NCBI RefSeq assembly: GCF_041435335.1
Contig: NZ_CP108430.1
Coordinates: 5,679,001 to 5,743,000 of the forward strand
Reading direction: 5' to 3'
DNA: 64,000 bases
Source: Streptomyces sp. NBC_01283
Lineage (GTDB): Bacteria > Actinomycetota > Actinomycetes > Streptomycetales > Streptomycetaceae
Made by a program: the position numbers and the translations under genes
Shown: one piece after another, positions 18,786 to 27,110 of the stretch
How the letters are laid out: the number at the start of each line of letters is the position of its first letter
How positions within the stretch are numbered: position 1 is the stretch's first letter
Notes under the pieces: model-generated
The model's input: the letters and a program-made list of their open reading frames with translations, nothing else
Told to the model about the DNA's origin: nothing
Database searches by the model: none

Positions 18786-19073
18786 ATGGCCAGGATCAAC
18801 GACGTCGGCGGGATGACGGGCTTCGGGCCCATCGACACCACCGACGACACGGAGCCCTTCCACGCGGACTGGGAGGCGCGGGTCTTCGCGCTCAACAGTG
18901 CGCTGGTGCGTGAGGGCGTCTACAACCTGGACGAGTTCAGGGATGCCGTGGAGACGATGCCGCCGGGTGAGTACCTGGCGGCTTCGTACTACGAGCGGTG
19001 GTTCCACGCGATCCGGGTGCTGCTCGTGCGCAAGGGTGTCGTGACGGCGGGTGAGCTGGATGCCCTCGTCTGA
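18786..19073 (+). CDS. Nitrile hydratase beta-subunit N-terminal domain protein (SCNase beta-like)
   Basis: 95 residues matching only the N-terminal half of nitrile hydratase beta: MARINDVGGMTGFGPI, then FHADWEARVFAL and YYERWFHAIRVLL. In ordinary hydratases this is fused to the SH3-like half; here that half is the next gene, as in thiocyanate hydrolase (scnB-scnA-scnC order, from literature knowledge). TAGAGT at 18774-18779 lies 6 nt before the ATG, so the operon has its own leaderless promoter independent of hppD. The last 14 nt overlap the next gene. Confidence 0.85.
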   Translation: MARINDVGGMTGFGPIDTTDDTEPFHADWEARVFALNSALVREGVYNLDEFRDAVETMPPGEYLAASYYERWFHAIRVLLVRKGVVTAGELDALV

Positions 19074-19383
19074 CGACCGGTTCGCCGCGGGCGCCCGCGT
19101 CCGCACCGTCCACCACGACCCGCCGCACCACACCCGCCTGCCGCGGTACGCCCGTGGCAAGCGGGGTGTGGTGATCGAACCCGAGGGCCGCCATCCGCTG
19201 GCGGACGTCAGCTCGCAGGGGCGGGGGGACGCGCCGGTGGAACAGGTCTACGCGGTGCGGTTCGCGGCGCGGGAGCTGTGGGGTGAGGGGGAGCACGGGG
19301 TGGTGCTGGAACTGTGGGAGAGCTACCTGGAACCGGAGAGCTGCTCGGCCCCGGAGAGTTACTCGGAAGCGGAGGGCAACTGA
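19060..19383 (+). CDS. Nitrile hydratase beta-subunit C-terminal SH3-like domain protein (SCNase alpha-like)
   Basis: 107 residues corresponding to the C-terminal barrel of nitrile hydratase beta: FAAGARVRTVHHDPPHHTRLP, YARGKRGVV, then VYAVRFAARELWG. The tail (SYLEPESCSAPESYSEAEG) is acidic and low in complexity. ATG 19060 is preferred to GTG 19051. The stop codon overlaps the next start by one base (TGATG), so all three genes are coupled. Expected to pair with the preceding and following subunits around the active site. Confidence 0.82.
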   Translation: MPSSDDRFAAGARVRTVHHDPPHHTRLPRYARGKRGVVIEPEGRHPLADVSSQGRGDAPVEQVYAVRFAARELWGEGEHGVVLELWESYLEPESCSAPESYSEAEGN

Positions 19384-19970
19384 TGTCCGGTACGCACTCG
19401 GATGCGGCGATCTCCCGCCAAGTACGCGGCCTGGAGGCTCTGTTGGAGGAGCGAGGGATCGTCGCCGGGGCGGTCCTCGACGAGGCTCTCGACGCGTTCC
19501 TCGCGGGGTCCTCCCCGGTGAACGGGGCGCGGGTGGTGGCGCGGGCTTGGACGGACCCCGCGTTCAAGGACCGCCTCCTTGCGGACGGTACGGCTGCCGT
19601 GGCGGAGCTGGGTTACGCGGCGGGCGGGGTCCAGCCGCAGCGTCTGCGGGTGGTGGAGAACTCCGCCCGCACGCACAACGTCATCGTCTGCACGCTCTGC
19701 TCCTGCTATCCGGTACGGCTGCTCGGGCCTTCGCCCAGCTGGTACAAGAGCGAGGCGTACCGGTCGCGGGTGGTGCGGGAGCCGCGGGCGGTGCTGGCGG
19801 AGTTCGGGCTCTCCCTGGCCCCGGACACGGAGGTCACGGTCTGGGACTCCAGTGCGGAGACCCGCTACATGGTCCTGCCCCGCCGTCCTCCCGGCACGGA
19901 ATCCCTCCCGGAGGCGGACCTCGCCGCCCTGGTGACCCGGAACGCCTTGATCGGCACAGCCGCGCTGTAG
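19383..19970 (+). CDS. Cobalt-type nitrile hydratase alpha / thiocyanate hydrolase gamma-like subunit
   Basis: 195 residues. The metal-binding claw VCTLCSC is at residues 102-108 (Cys103, 106 and 108); Thr at the second position marks the Co(III) type, while Fe types have Ser. The following YPVRLLGPSPSWYKSEAYRSRVV matches the alpha subunit. The enzyme would hydrate a nitrile to an amide or hydrolyse thiocyanate. No separate activator or cobalt chaperone gene is adjacent, though the 95-residue first gene also resembles activators. Substrate is open. Confidence 0.88.
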   Translation: MSGTHSDAAISRQVRGLEALLEERGIVAGAVLDEALDAFLAGSSPVNGARVVARAWTDPAFKDRLLADGTAAVAELGYAAGGVQPQRLRVVENSARTHNVIVCTLCSCYPVRLLGPSPSWYKSEAYRSRVVREPRAVLAEFGLSLAPDTEVTVWDSSAETRYMVLPRRPPGTESLPEADLAALVTRNALIGTAAL

Positions 19971-20010
19971 TCCCCGCCTGCGGGGCCCTTCCGCCCACTC
20001 CGCGGCGTGC

Positions 20011-20410
20011 CCCCTGCCCCGCCGCTTCGCGCCGGATGCCCCCCACCCACCCGCCCGTTCACCCGGCAGCGCGACCCTGACGTGACGGGCCTCGCCCGTC
20101 GGTTGCCTGCGGCGGCCATCGGGCTGTTCCTGTCCCGCCGCTTCGCGCCGGAAGTCCCCCACCCACCCGCCCGTTTGCCCCGCAGCGCGCTCCTGGACGT
20201 GACGGGCCCCGCCGGGCGGTTGTCTGCGGCGGTCATCGGGTCGCCCCTCTCCCGCCGCTTCGCGCCGGATCTTTCCCGTCCACCCGCCCGTTTGCCCGGC
20301 AGTGTGCTCCTGGGCGTGTCGGCCCCCGCCGGGCGGTTGTCTGCGGCGGTCATCGGGTCGCCCCTGTCCCGCCCGCCCGTTCACCCGTTTGCCCCGCAGC
20401 GGGATCCGCG
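20011..20410. repeat. 117-bp tandem direct repeat, about 3.4 copies
   Basis: The marker GCCGCTTCGCGCCGG occurs at 20021, 20137 and 20254, and a shortened fourth copy begins near 20371, giving a period of 116-117 bp. Copies 2 and 3 share long identical blocks, such as CGGTTGTCTGCGGCGGTCAT and ACCCGCCCGTTTGCCC. The period is a multiple of 3, so open frames cross it on both strands, but no ribosome binding site or known domain supports a gene. The whole 538-bp space between the hydratase gene and the convergent TPR gene holds only this array. Confidence 0.85.
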
Positions 20411-20508
20411 TCCCGCCCGCCAGCACGGTGGTCCTACCCGTACTCCTGTGCTGCGGGGTGATCGGGTGGGTGGGTGGGGGAGGTCCGGCGCGGAGCGCCG
20501 GGACGGGG

Positions 20509-22122
20509 TCAGGAATTTTGGGATGTTGATGTTCCGCTTCGGGGTGCCGGTGGTTTGGGGGTGGGGCGGGATGTGGTGGGAGGGGGTGTTGGGGGCTCGG
20601 GGGGTTTCGCGGCGTACATTTCGGCGGGTCCGCCCTCCGGGGGGTCGCCCAGGGAGTCCAGCGCCTTGCGCGCCTTCGGGGCCAGGAGCGGGGAGAAGTA
20701 GGGGTTGAGCAGGAGAGCCTCGCCGATGTGCCGGCGAGCAGCCCCGTACCGCTCCAGGTCACGCTCGATCTCACCCCGGTGGTAGGAGAACGCGGCCAGC
20801 CGCGGGCCCTTGTCCGTAGCCCGGGTCGCGTACTTCAGCGCCTCCTCGTCCTCACCGGCCCGGTGCAACGCCCAGCCCAGCGCATCCGCCGCCTCCGGAC
20901 TCCCGTGCCGCTTGAACTCCGCCCGGAGGCGGCCCACCGCCGCGTCCGCGTCCCCGTGGTCCGCCTCGAACAGGCCGAGGATCCGTTCGTCGTTGACGCC
21001 GTTGACCCCCTCCTGCTTCACCCGGGCCCGCAGCACGTCGTACTGCGCCCGGGCGGCCGGTGCCAGCCGCAGCGACTCGTACAACTCGCCAAGGGCGAGG
21101 GCGTACTCCGGGGCGGGCTGCCTGAGGAGCGCGCTCTGGTAGGAGCGGAGGGCCTCCGACGTACGGCCGAGTGCCGCCAGCGCACGGCCCTTCCCGGCGA
21201 GGGACGGGTGGTGGTCGGGGTCCGAGCGCAGCGCCGCGTCGTAGTAGCGCAGGGCCTCCGTCGGCTCGCCCCGCTCCCACGCCAGCTCGCCCACCCGGTA
21301 CAGGCACGCCGCCTTCTCCGCGGACCCCTCCGCGAGCGCCGCCGCGTCCATCAGCTTCGAGGCCGCGTCCTCGCGCCAGCCGCGGTCCCGGTAGACCTGC
21401 CCGGACCGCGCCATCACGGACGTGCCCGAGTTCAGCTCCTTGAGTGTGTCCAGGGCCTTCCCCACGCCCTTCGCGTCACCCAGACCGCTGTACGCGTCGA
21501 TCAGGACGGGATACGCCGACCACCGCTTGGGCGCCTGCTCGACCGCGCTCTCGGCCCACTTCTTCGCCCCGCGGAAGTCGTGCCGCGCGTTCGCGAGCGC
21601 CGCCATGCCCGTCAGCGCCTGCGCGTTTCCCTCCGGCCGCGTCTTCAGGGACGTACGCAGCGCGTCCTCCGCCCTGGGGTAGTACGCGGAGTCCGCGGTC
21701 CGAAGGCCCCGCTCGACGTAGGCGGCCCCGAGCACCGCCCACGACTCGTCGTCCCCGGGATGCTTGCGCAGATGCGCCTCCCGTTCCCCGATCAGCACGG
21801 TGAGGTCGGGCAGCGCCGCCGGCACCCCGGCGCCCGCCGCCGCCATCGCCCGCCCGGCCGGCCCCAGGGCGGGCGGCGCCGCCTTCCCGCCCGCGTCGGG
21901 CCGCAGCACCACCACCGCACCCCCGAGCACCACACACCCGGCGACGGAGGCGGCAAGCACCCGCCGCAGGGAAGGGGAGCGGCGCGCACCCCGCGGCGAC
22001 TCGCTCCAGACGGCCGACGCCGACACGGGCGTCGACCCGGACGCGAGGGCAGGCGAGGGAGGCGGGCGCTGTTCCTTCTGGGTCACGGACTCGGACCCGG
22101 TCTCGATCTCCATGGCGCTCAC
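20509..22122 (-). CDS. Membrane-anchored tetratricopeptide-repeat protein
   Basis: 537 residues. A cytoplasmic N-terminal tail rich in Pro/Ser is followed by one membrane segment at about 53-75 (VLAASVAGCVVLGGAVVVL), then TPR units through about 480, with clear 34-residue helical pairs such as AEDALRTSLKTRPEGNAQALTGMAALANAR and EALRYYDAALRSDPDHHPSLAGKGRALAALG. The C-terminus is Pro-rich (PEPPTPPPTTSRPTPKPP). Likely an extracytoplasmic protein-interaction scaffold; partner unknown. Starts are ATG 22122 or ATG 22113. The 3' end lies beside the tandem repeat array. Confidence 0.85.
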   Translation of the reverse strand: MSAMEIETGSESVTQKEQRPPPSPALASGSTPVSASAVWSESPRGARRSPSLRRVLAASVAGCVVLGGAVVVLRPDAGGKAAPPALGPAGRAMAAAGAGVPAALPDLTVLIGEREAHLRKHPGDDESWAVLGAAYVERGLRTADSAYYPRAEDALRTSLKTRPEGNAQALTGMAALANARHDFRGAKKWAESAVEQAPKRWSAYPVLIDAYSGLGDAKGVGKALDTLKELNSGTSVMARSGQVYRDRGWREDAASKLMDAAALAEGSAEKAACLYRVGELAWERGEPTEALRYYDAALRSDPDHHPSLAGKGRALAALGRTSEALRSYQSALLRQPAPEYALALGELYESLRLAPAARAQYDVLRARVKQEGVNGVNDERILGLFEADHGDADAAVGRLRAEFKRHGSPEAADALGWALHRAGEDEEALKYATRATDKGPRLAAFSYHRGEIERDLERYGAARRHIGEALLLNPYFSPLLAPKARKALDSLGDPPEGGPAEMYAAKPPEPPTPPPTTSRPTPKPPAPRSGTSTSQNS

Positions 22123-22211
22123 TGTGCGTCAATACGAAGAGCACACCCCGGCATACGGACGGGCGTCGCACACGGGTTCACACCGATGGCCCCGGGTGCG
22201 AGGCTGTGATC

Positions 22212-23591
22212 ATGAGCCGCACACTCATCGAACTCCTCTGTGGCGGTAACGACGCCCTCCCCGGCGACGCCGTCCTCACGGACCCCGACATCACGTCCGC
22301 GTACGCGAACGACATGGCGAGCTTCTGCGACGCGGGCACCCCGGCCGTCGTCGTCATGCCCCGCACCGTCGAACAGGTCCAGCACGTCATGCGCACGGCG
22401 ACCGAGCTACGCGTCCCGGTGGTCCCGCAGGGTGCCCGCACGGGCCTGTCGGGCGGCGCGAACGCCACCGAGGGCTGCATCGTGCTGTCCCTGGTCAAGA
22501 TGGACCGCATCCTGGAGATCAACCCCGTCGACCGCATCGCGGTCGTCGAGCCGGGCGTCGTCAACGCCACGCTCTCCCGGGCCGTGAACGAACAAGGTCT
22601 CTACTACCCGCCGGACCCGTCCAGTTGGGAGACCTGCACCATCGGCGGGAACATCGGCACCGCATCGGGCGGCCTGTGCTGCGTGAAGTACGGCGTGACG
22701 GCGGAGTACGTGCTCGGCCTCGACGTCGTCCTCGCCGACGGACGGCTCATGAGCACCGGACGGCGCACGGCCAAGGGCGTCGCGGGCTACGACCTCACGC
22801 GCCTCTTCGTCGGCTCCGAGGGCAGCCTCGGCATCGTCGTCGGCGCGACCCTCGCCCTGAAGCCGCAGCCGCCCCAACAGCTCGTCCTGGCCGCCGAGTT
22901 CGGCTCGGCGAAGGCCGCCTGCGACGCCGTATGCAAGATCATGGAGGGCGGGCACGTCCCCTCACTCCTTGAACTCATGGACCGTACGACCATCAGGGCC
23001 GTGAACGCGCTGGCCCACATGGGTCTGCCGGAGACCACCGAGGCGCTGCTCCTCGCCGCCTTCGACACCGCGGACCCCGCCGCGGACCTCGCGGCCGTCG
23101 GCGCGCTCTGCGAGGCCGCGGGCGCCACCCAGGTGGTACCGGCCGAGGACGCGGCGGAGTCCGAACTGCTGCTCCAGGCACGGCGGTTGTCACTCACCGC
23201 GCTCGAAGCCGTCAAGGGCACGACGATGATCGACGACGTGTGCGTGCCACGCTCCAGGCTCGCCGACATGCTGGAGGGCGTCGACCGCATCGCCGATAAG
23301 TACGGCCTCACGATCGGGGTCTGCGCGCACGCGGGCGACGGCAACACCCACCCCACCGTCTGCTTCGACGCGGCGGACGCCGACGAGGGCCGCCGCGCCC
23401 GTGAGTCCTTCGACGAGATCATGGCGCTCGGCCTGGAACTCGGCGGCACGATCACCGGCGAGCACGGCGTCGGCGTCCTCAAGAAGGAGTGGCTGGCGCG
23501 CGAGATCGGCCCGGTGGGCGTGGAGATGCAGCGCGCCATCAAGGCGGCGTTCGATCCGCTCTCCCTCCTCAATCCCGGCAAGCTGTTCTGA
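22212..23591 (+). CDS. FAD-linked oxidase of the GlcD / D-lactate dehydrogenase family
   Basis: 459 residues. The FAD-binding PCMH domain is at about 35-215 (VVPQGARTGLSGGANATEG, ETCTIGGNIGTASGGL, GSEGSLGIV). The C-terminal GlcD-type domain ends with the signature histidines in GVCAHAGDGNTHP and GEHGVGVLKKEW, and the closing FDPLSLLNPGKLF. It oxidises a 2-hydroxy acid such as glycolate or D-lactate to the keto acid. ATG 22212 is used because GAGGCT at 22200-22205 lies 6 nt before it (leaderless). The alternative GTG 22206 would leave no spacing. GlcE/GlcF partners are not adjacent, so it may act alone. Confidence 0.92.
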   Translation: MSRTLIELLCGGNDALPGDAVLTDPDITSAYANDMASFCDAGTPAVVVMPRTVEQVQHVMRTATELRVPVVPQGARTGLSGGANATEGCIVLSLVKMDRILEINPVDRIAVVEPGVVNATLSRAVNEQGLYYPPDPSSWETCTIGGNIGTASGGLCCVKYGVTAEYVLGLDVVLADGRLMSTGRRTAKGVAGYDLTRLFVGSEGSLGIVVGATLALKPQPPQQLVLAAEFGSAKAACDAVCKIMEGGHVPSLLELMDRTTIRAVNALAHMGLPETTEALLLAAFDTADPAADLAAVGALCEAAGATQVVPAEDAAESELLLQARRLSLTALEAVKGTTMIDDVCVPRSRLADMLEGVDRIADKYGLTIGVCAHAGDGNTHPTVCFDAADADEGRRARESFDEIMALGLELGGTITGEHGVGVLKKEWLAREIGPVGVEMQRAIKAAFDPLSLLNPGKLF

Positions 23592-23661
23592 CCCGGCGCC
23601 CGGCACGGCGTGCCCCGGGCTCCGTACCTTGTCTCCGCGATCGCCCCCGTGGCCGCGGAGC

Positions 23662-24141
23662 TCACTCACCGTCCTTGGACTCGTCCGAGGGCCAGGGGTC
23701 ACGCAGCCACAGGTCGTCGGCGCGGCCCGTGGTGGGGGTGAGCAGCTCGGCGAGGCCGTCGTCGATGCCGAGCCGCTCAGCCTCAGAGCCCGGAGGGACC
23801 ACCCGCAGCGTGCGCTCGAGCCAGGCGGACACGGCGGGCGCCGGGGCCTCCAGGAGGGCGTCACCGTCGGGTGAACTCAGCGCCATCAGGACGACGCTGC
23901 GCCCCTCGACCTTGGTCGGCCAGACCCGGACGTCGCCGTGCCCGCAGGGCCTGAACACCCCCTCGACCAGCAGCTCGCGGGCGAACGTCCAGTTCACGGG
24001 GTGCTCGGAGCCGATGTGAAAGGCGATGTGGACGGCGTAGGGATCGTCGGTGCGGTAGGTGAGGCGGGCCGGAACGGGGATCGCGCGTTCCGGAGAGAGG
24101 ACGAGATTGAGCTCAAGCTCGCGTTCCACCACGGTGTGCAT
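23662..24141 (-). CDS. ssgG: SsgA-like sporulation protein, probably SsgG
   Basis: 159 residues of the SALP family, found only in sporulating actinobacteria: PVPARLTYRTDDPYAVHIAF, WTFARELLVEGV, GDVRVWPTKVEG, and ALSSPDGDALLEAP. SALPs guide septum placement and cell-wall remodelling in aerial hyphae. The C-terminus has an extra ~25-residue acidic tail beyond the core. The SsgG assignment rests on neighbours: from memory S. coelicolor ssgG (SCO2924) lies three genes from hppD (SCO2927), and here the same interval holds a TPR gene and a GlcD-type gene. Confidence 0.8.
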   Translation of the reverse strand: MHTVVERELELNLVLSPERAIPVPARLTYRTDDPYAVHIAFHIGSEHPVNWTFARELLVEGVFRPCGHGDVRVWPTKVEGRSVVLMALSSPDGDALLEAPAPAVSAWLERTLRVVPPGSEAERLGIDDGLAELLTPTTGRADDLWLRDPWPSDESKDGE

Positions 24142-24362
24142 GTCGGTGCTGTTCCTTCCTTGTCCTGGGCCCTGGAGCGGGCCCGTGCAAGGAGAGAGCG
24201 GGATGGGTGCGAAGCATTACGCGGGTTCCGGAAAGTTTTTCCGTACGAGGCCGAACTGTGCCCGGAAAGTGGTCTGTAGGGCAGGAGCCGCACAGGCGGG
24301 CGCAAGGGTCTGATAGATGTGGAGCCTCAAAAAGACCCCCGAGCAGATACGGGACGACGGAC

Positions 24363-25922
24363 ATGAGCGCCCCAACTCCGGCCCCAGGCGACGACAGGCC
24401 CCGCGAAGGCTACTACCCCGATCCGTCCATTCCCGGATATGTCCGGTACTGGAACGGCGCGGCCTGGGTGCCCGGGACCAGCCGTCCCGCCCCGACCGAC
24501 GGCGAATCGCTCCCCACGCCTCCGGGCGCGGGCGGGGGAGCGGGTGCGGGAGCGGCGGCGCCGCTGCCCACGGAGGAGACCGGGCCGCACTTCTTCGACG
24601 AGGAGCCCATGCCGTCGTCGGAGCCGTCGGGCGGCGCGGCCGATGCCGATGTCTCGCAGCACGGGTCGAGGCCCGAGCCCGCCTCCGCGTGGCAGGCGGA
24701 CGCGGCCCGGCAGGCGGGGCTCGGCGGCGAGCAGGAGCGCCGGATCTCCTGGGGCGGGCCCGAGCAGCGGAGCGCTTCGGGGGCCGCAGAGCCGAGGGAC
24801 CCGCGGGACCCGCGCACGCCGAGCGGCCCGACCCCGGCGGAAACCCCTCCCGCCGCCTCCGCCGCCCCTTCTGCTTCCCCCTCTGTCTCGTCCCCTGCTC
24901 CGGAGGCCAACGGGCCCGGCACGGTGCAGATCCGGGCGATCAAGCCGGGCACGTCAGGCACTCCGCCGAAGCAGGAGAGGCGCGAGAAGCAGGAGAAGCA
25001 GGAGAAGCAGGAGCAGCCCTCCACCGAGGGCACCGTGACATTCCGCAGGCCCGCGGGGCCGGTGCGGCCCGCCGCGGCCCCGCCCGCCACCGAAGGCACC
25101 ATGGCGATCCGGGCGCTGCGCCCGAAGTCGTCCGGCGCGGCGGCGCAGGCCCCGGCGCCCCCGCAGGCCGCCGTACCACCCCAGGCCGCCGCCCCCACCC
25201 CTGCTCCGGCCCCTGCGCCCGCGCCGGCACCCGCGCCCGCCCCCGTCCAGCCCACCGTCCCGCAGCAGGGCGGTGCGCCCGGTGGCGCGGCCTCGCCCGT
25301 GACGTCGGGGCCCGGTGGCGGCTCGCCCTCGTGGGCGCAGCAGGTGCACCAGCTCGCCGAGGGGGACGGGCAGCAGCCCGTCGTGCCGTGGAAGCCGGTG
25401 GCCAGCGATCCGTTCCTCGCGATGGCGCAGAGCCAGGCCGCGGGGCGGCCCGCGGGGCTCGGCAAGCGGTTCGCCGCGCGGTTCATCGACACCATCGTCC
25501 TGGTGGCCGTGACGGGGGCCGCTGCGCTGCCGCTCGGCACGAAGGCCGCCGACCACGTCGACAGCAAGATCGACGCGGCGAAGATGTCCGGCGAGAAGGT
25601 CACGGTGTGGCTGCTCGACGGCACCACGGCGGGGTACCTGGGCATGGTCCTTGCCGTGCTGCTCCTCTTCGGCGTCATCTACGAGGTACTGCCCACGGCC
25701 AAGTGGGGGCGGACGCTCGGCAAGAAGGTGCTGGGGATCCAGGTGCGCGACATGGAGGAGCACGAGACGCCGACGTTCGGGTCGGCGCTGAAGCGGTGGC
25801 TCGTCTACGTGGTGCCGGGAGTCCTGCTGATCGGAGTCGTCGGCGTGCTGTGGGGGCTGTTCGACCGGCCGTGGCGCCAGTGCTGGCACGACAAGGCCGC
25901 GGGAACGTTCGTGGCCGGCTAG
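24363..25922 (+). CDS. RDD-family membrane protein with DUF2510 head and Pro/Ala-rich linker
   Basis: 519 residues. Residues ~15-40 are a DUF2510 motif (GYYPDPSIPGYVRYWNGAAW). A 300-residue disordered Pro/Ala/Glu-rich linker follows. It contains three related short motifs, GTVQIRAIKPG, TEGTVTFRRPAG and TEGTMAIRALRP, and an E/K run (KQEKQEKQEKQEQ). The C-terminal ~130 residues are an RDD domain with three membrane segments (LGKRFAARFIDTIVLV, GRTLGKKVLGIQV, RPWRQCWHDKAAGT). ATG 24363 begins the DUF2510 part; earlier open codons look non-coding. Function of the family is poorly known; some RDD proteins are Na+/H+ antiporters. Confidence 0.85.
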   Translation: MSAPTPAPGDDRPREGYYPDPSIPGYVRYWNGAAWVPGTSRPAPTDGESLPTPPGAGGGAGAGAAAPLPTEETGPHFFDEEPMPSSEPSGGAADADVSQHGSRPEPASAWQADAARQAGLGGEQERRISWGGPEQRSASGAAEPRDPRDPRTPSGPTPAETPPAASAAPSASPSVSSPAPEANGPGTVQIRAIKPGTSGTPPKQERREKQEKQEKQEQPSTEGTVTFRRPAGPVRPAAAPPATEGTMAIRALRPKSSGAAAQAPAPPQAAVPPQAAAPTPAPAPAPAPAPAPAPVQPTVPQQGGAPGGAASPVTSGPGGGSPSWAQQVHQLAEGDGQQPVVPWKPVASDPFLAMAQSQAAGRPAGLGKRFAARFIDTIVLVAVTGAAALPLGTKAADHVDSKIDAAKMSGEKVTVWLLDGTTAGYLGMVLAVLLLFGVIYEVLPTAKWGRTLGKKVLGIQVRDMEEHETPTFGSALKRWLVYVVPGVLLIGVVGVLWGLFDRPWRQCWHDKAAGTFVAG

Positions 25923-26019
25923 GGCCCCCGCACACGTTCGAGGACGTTTGCGCGAGGGGCTTAACCCGGACAGCCGCTCGCCGGATGCGCCCCCGGCGCA
26001 CTCGCGGTCGACTCGGCCC

Positions 26020-26697
26020 ATGAGCACCGAACCGCCGCAGTACCCGCCGCCCCCCGACGACGACAACGACCCCTTCAAGAAGCAGCCCCCGCAAGGCAGC
26101 GGCGGCTCTCCGTACGACACGCCCCCGCCCGGCGGCGGCTCTCCGTATGGCACACCGCCGCCGCCCCCGCCGTACGGCGGCGGTGGAGATCCCTACGGGG
26201 GGAGCGGCGGCGGAGGTGCGTATGGCGGGGGGAACGACCCCCTCGCCGGTATGCCGCCCCTGGCGGAGAGCGGCAAGCGGGTGCTCGCCCGCATCCTCGA
26301 CATGATCCTCGTCGGGGTGGTCGTCTGGCTGCTCTCCTGGGGCTTCGGCACGAACGAGTTCGACGTGGACCCGGACAAGGTCCAGTACGGCAAGAGCTTC
26401 GGGCAGTCGCTGCTCGCCGCCGTGCTCTACATCGCGTACGACAGCTTCATGATCTCCAGGACGGGCCAGACCCTGGGCAAGAAGTGGCTGGGGCTGCGGG
26501 TCGCGAACCTCAACGACGGGGCGACCCCCACCCTGCAGACCGCGCTCGTCCGCGCGGCCGTCCTCTGGCTGCCGTTCGCGTTCTGCTGCGCCTGCATCTG
26601 GACGGCGATCTGCGGCGGCTGGAGCTTCTTCGACAAGCCCTACAAGCAGGGCCTGCACGACAAGGCGGCCAAGACGGTGGTGGTCAGCACCGGCTGA
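26020..26697 (+). CDS. RDD-family membrane protein with Pro/Gly-rich N-terminus
   Basis: 225 residues. The first ~85 are a Pro/Gly/Tyr-rich low-complexity tail (PPPGGGSPYGTPPPPPPYGG). The RDD domain follows with GKRVLARILDMILVGVVVWL, YDSFMISRTGQTLGKKWLGLRV and KPYKQGLHDKAAKTVVV. It lies 97 bp after another RDD gene on the same strand, so the two may share a transcript and act together. The CCACIW stretch in the second membrane segment is Cys-rich. Molecular function unknown. Confidence 0.85.
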   Translation: MSTEPPQYPPPPDDDNDPFKKQPPQGSGGSPYDTPPPGGGSPYGTPPPPPPYGGGGDPYGGSGGGGAYGGGNDPLAGMPPLAESGKRVLARILDMILVGVVVWLLSWGFGTNEFDVDPDKVQYGKSFGQSLLAAVLYIAYDSFMISRTGQTLGKKWLGLRVANLNDGATPTLQTALVRAAVLWLPFAFCCACIWTAICGGWSFFDKPYKQGLHDKAAKTVVVSTG

Positions 26698-26798
26698 CGG
26701 CGACCGGTGTCGGTGACCGGCTGACGGCGAAGGAAACGGCTACCGCGGCGGCAACAGGTGCGGCAGCAGAAGCGGCAGTTCCGGCGGGCTCGTGTTCC

Positions 26799-27110
26799 TC
26801 ACGGGCCCGCCGGCTCACGTACGGACTCGGCCAGTACGGGAGCGGAGGCCCGCTGGGCCGGGACGCGCTCGTCGGTGGTCCGGGTGGCGGGAGCGACGCG
26901 TGCGGCCGGTGAGGCCGCGGGTTTCGGCTGGGGCACCGTCATGGCCACCAGTAACCCGAGGCCGAGCGCGGCAACGGCTATCACCGCGACGCCGACCCCC
27001 GAACTCGTCTGGGAGAGCAGCAGCATGGCGAGCGTCGAGAAGATGACCGTCAGCGTGCCGTAGGTGACCTGAGCAGGGGTGGGACGAGGCAGCGGCATGG
27101 GACGAGGCAT
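26799..27110 (-). CDS. Small two-segment membrane protein, actinobacterial
   Basis: 103 residues from ATG 27110. A short basic/Pro-rich head (MPRPMPLPRPTPAQVTYGT) is followed by two hydrophobic segments (about 18-37 and 40-62), then an Ala/Arg-rich cytoplasmic or extracellular tail. No family is recognised; small SCO2921-like proteins occupy this place next to RDD genes as far as I recall. It is convergent with the RDD gene, with 101 bp between stops. Confidence 0.6.
   Translation of the reverse strand: MPRPMPLPRPTPAQVTYGTLTVIFSTLAMLLLSQTSSGVGVAVIAVAALGLGLLVAMTVPQPKPAASPAARVAPATRTTDERVPAQRASAPVLAESVREPAGP

Noticed and set aside
18786..19383. Frameshift splitting a nitrile hydratase beta gene
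   Set aside because: Both halves have proper starts and ends, they overlap by 14 nt in different frames, and the split gene order equals that of thiocyanate hydrolase subunits.
20043..20353. Repeat array as a gene for a repetitive protein (frames on both strands)
   Set aside because: Frames stay open only because the period is a multiple of three and the GC is high; no ribosome binding site, start or known fold supports translation.
20011..20410. Repeat array as CRISPR
   Set aside because: The unit is ~117 bp and adjacent copies are similar over their whole length, with no unique spacers and no cas genes.
25930..25965. Possible fourth copy of the 45-bp dispersed repeat between the RDD genes
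   Set aside because: Only a short core (GTTCGAGGACG) is shared; the rest does not match well enough to call.
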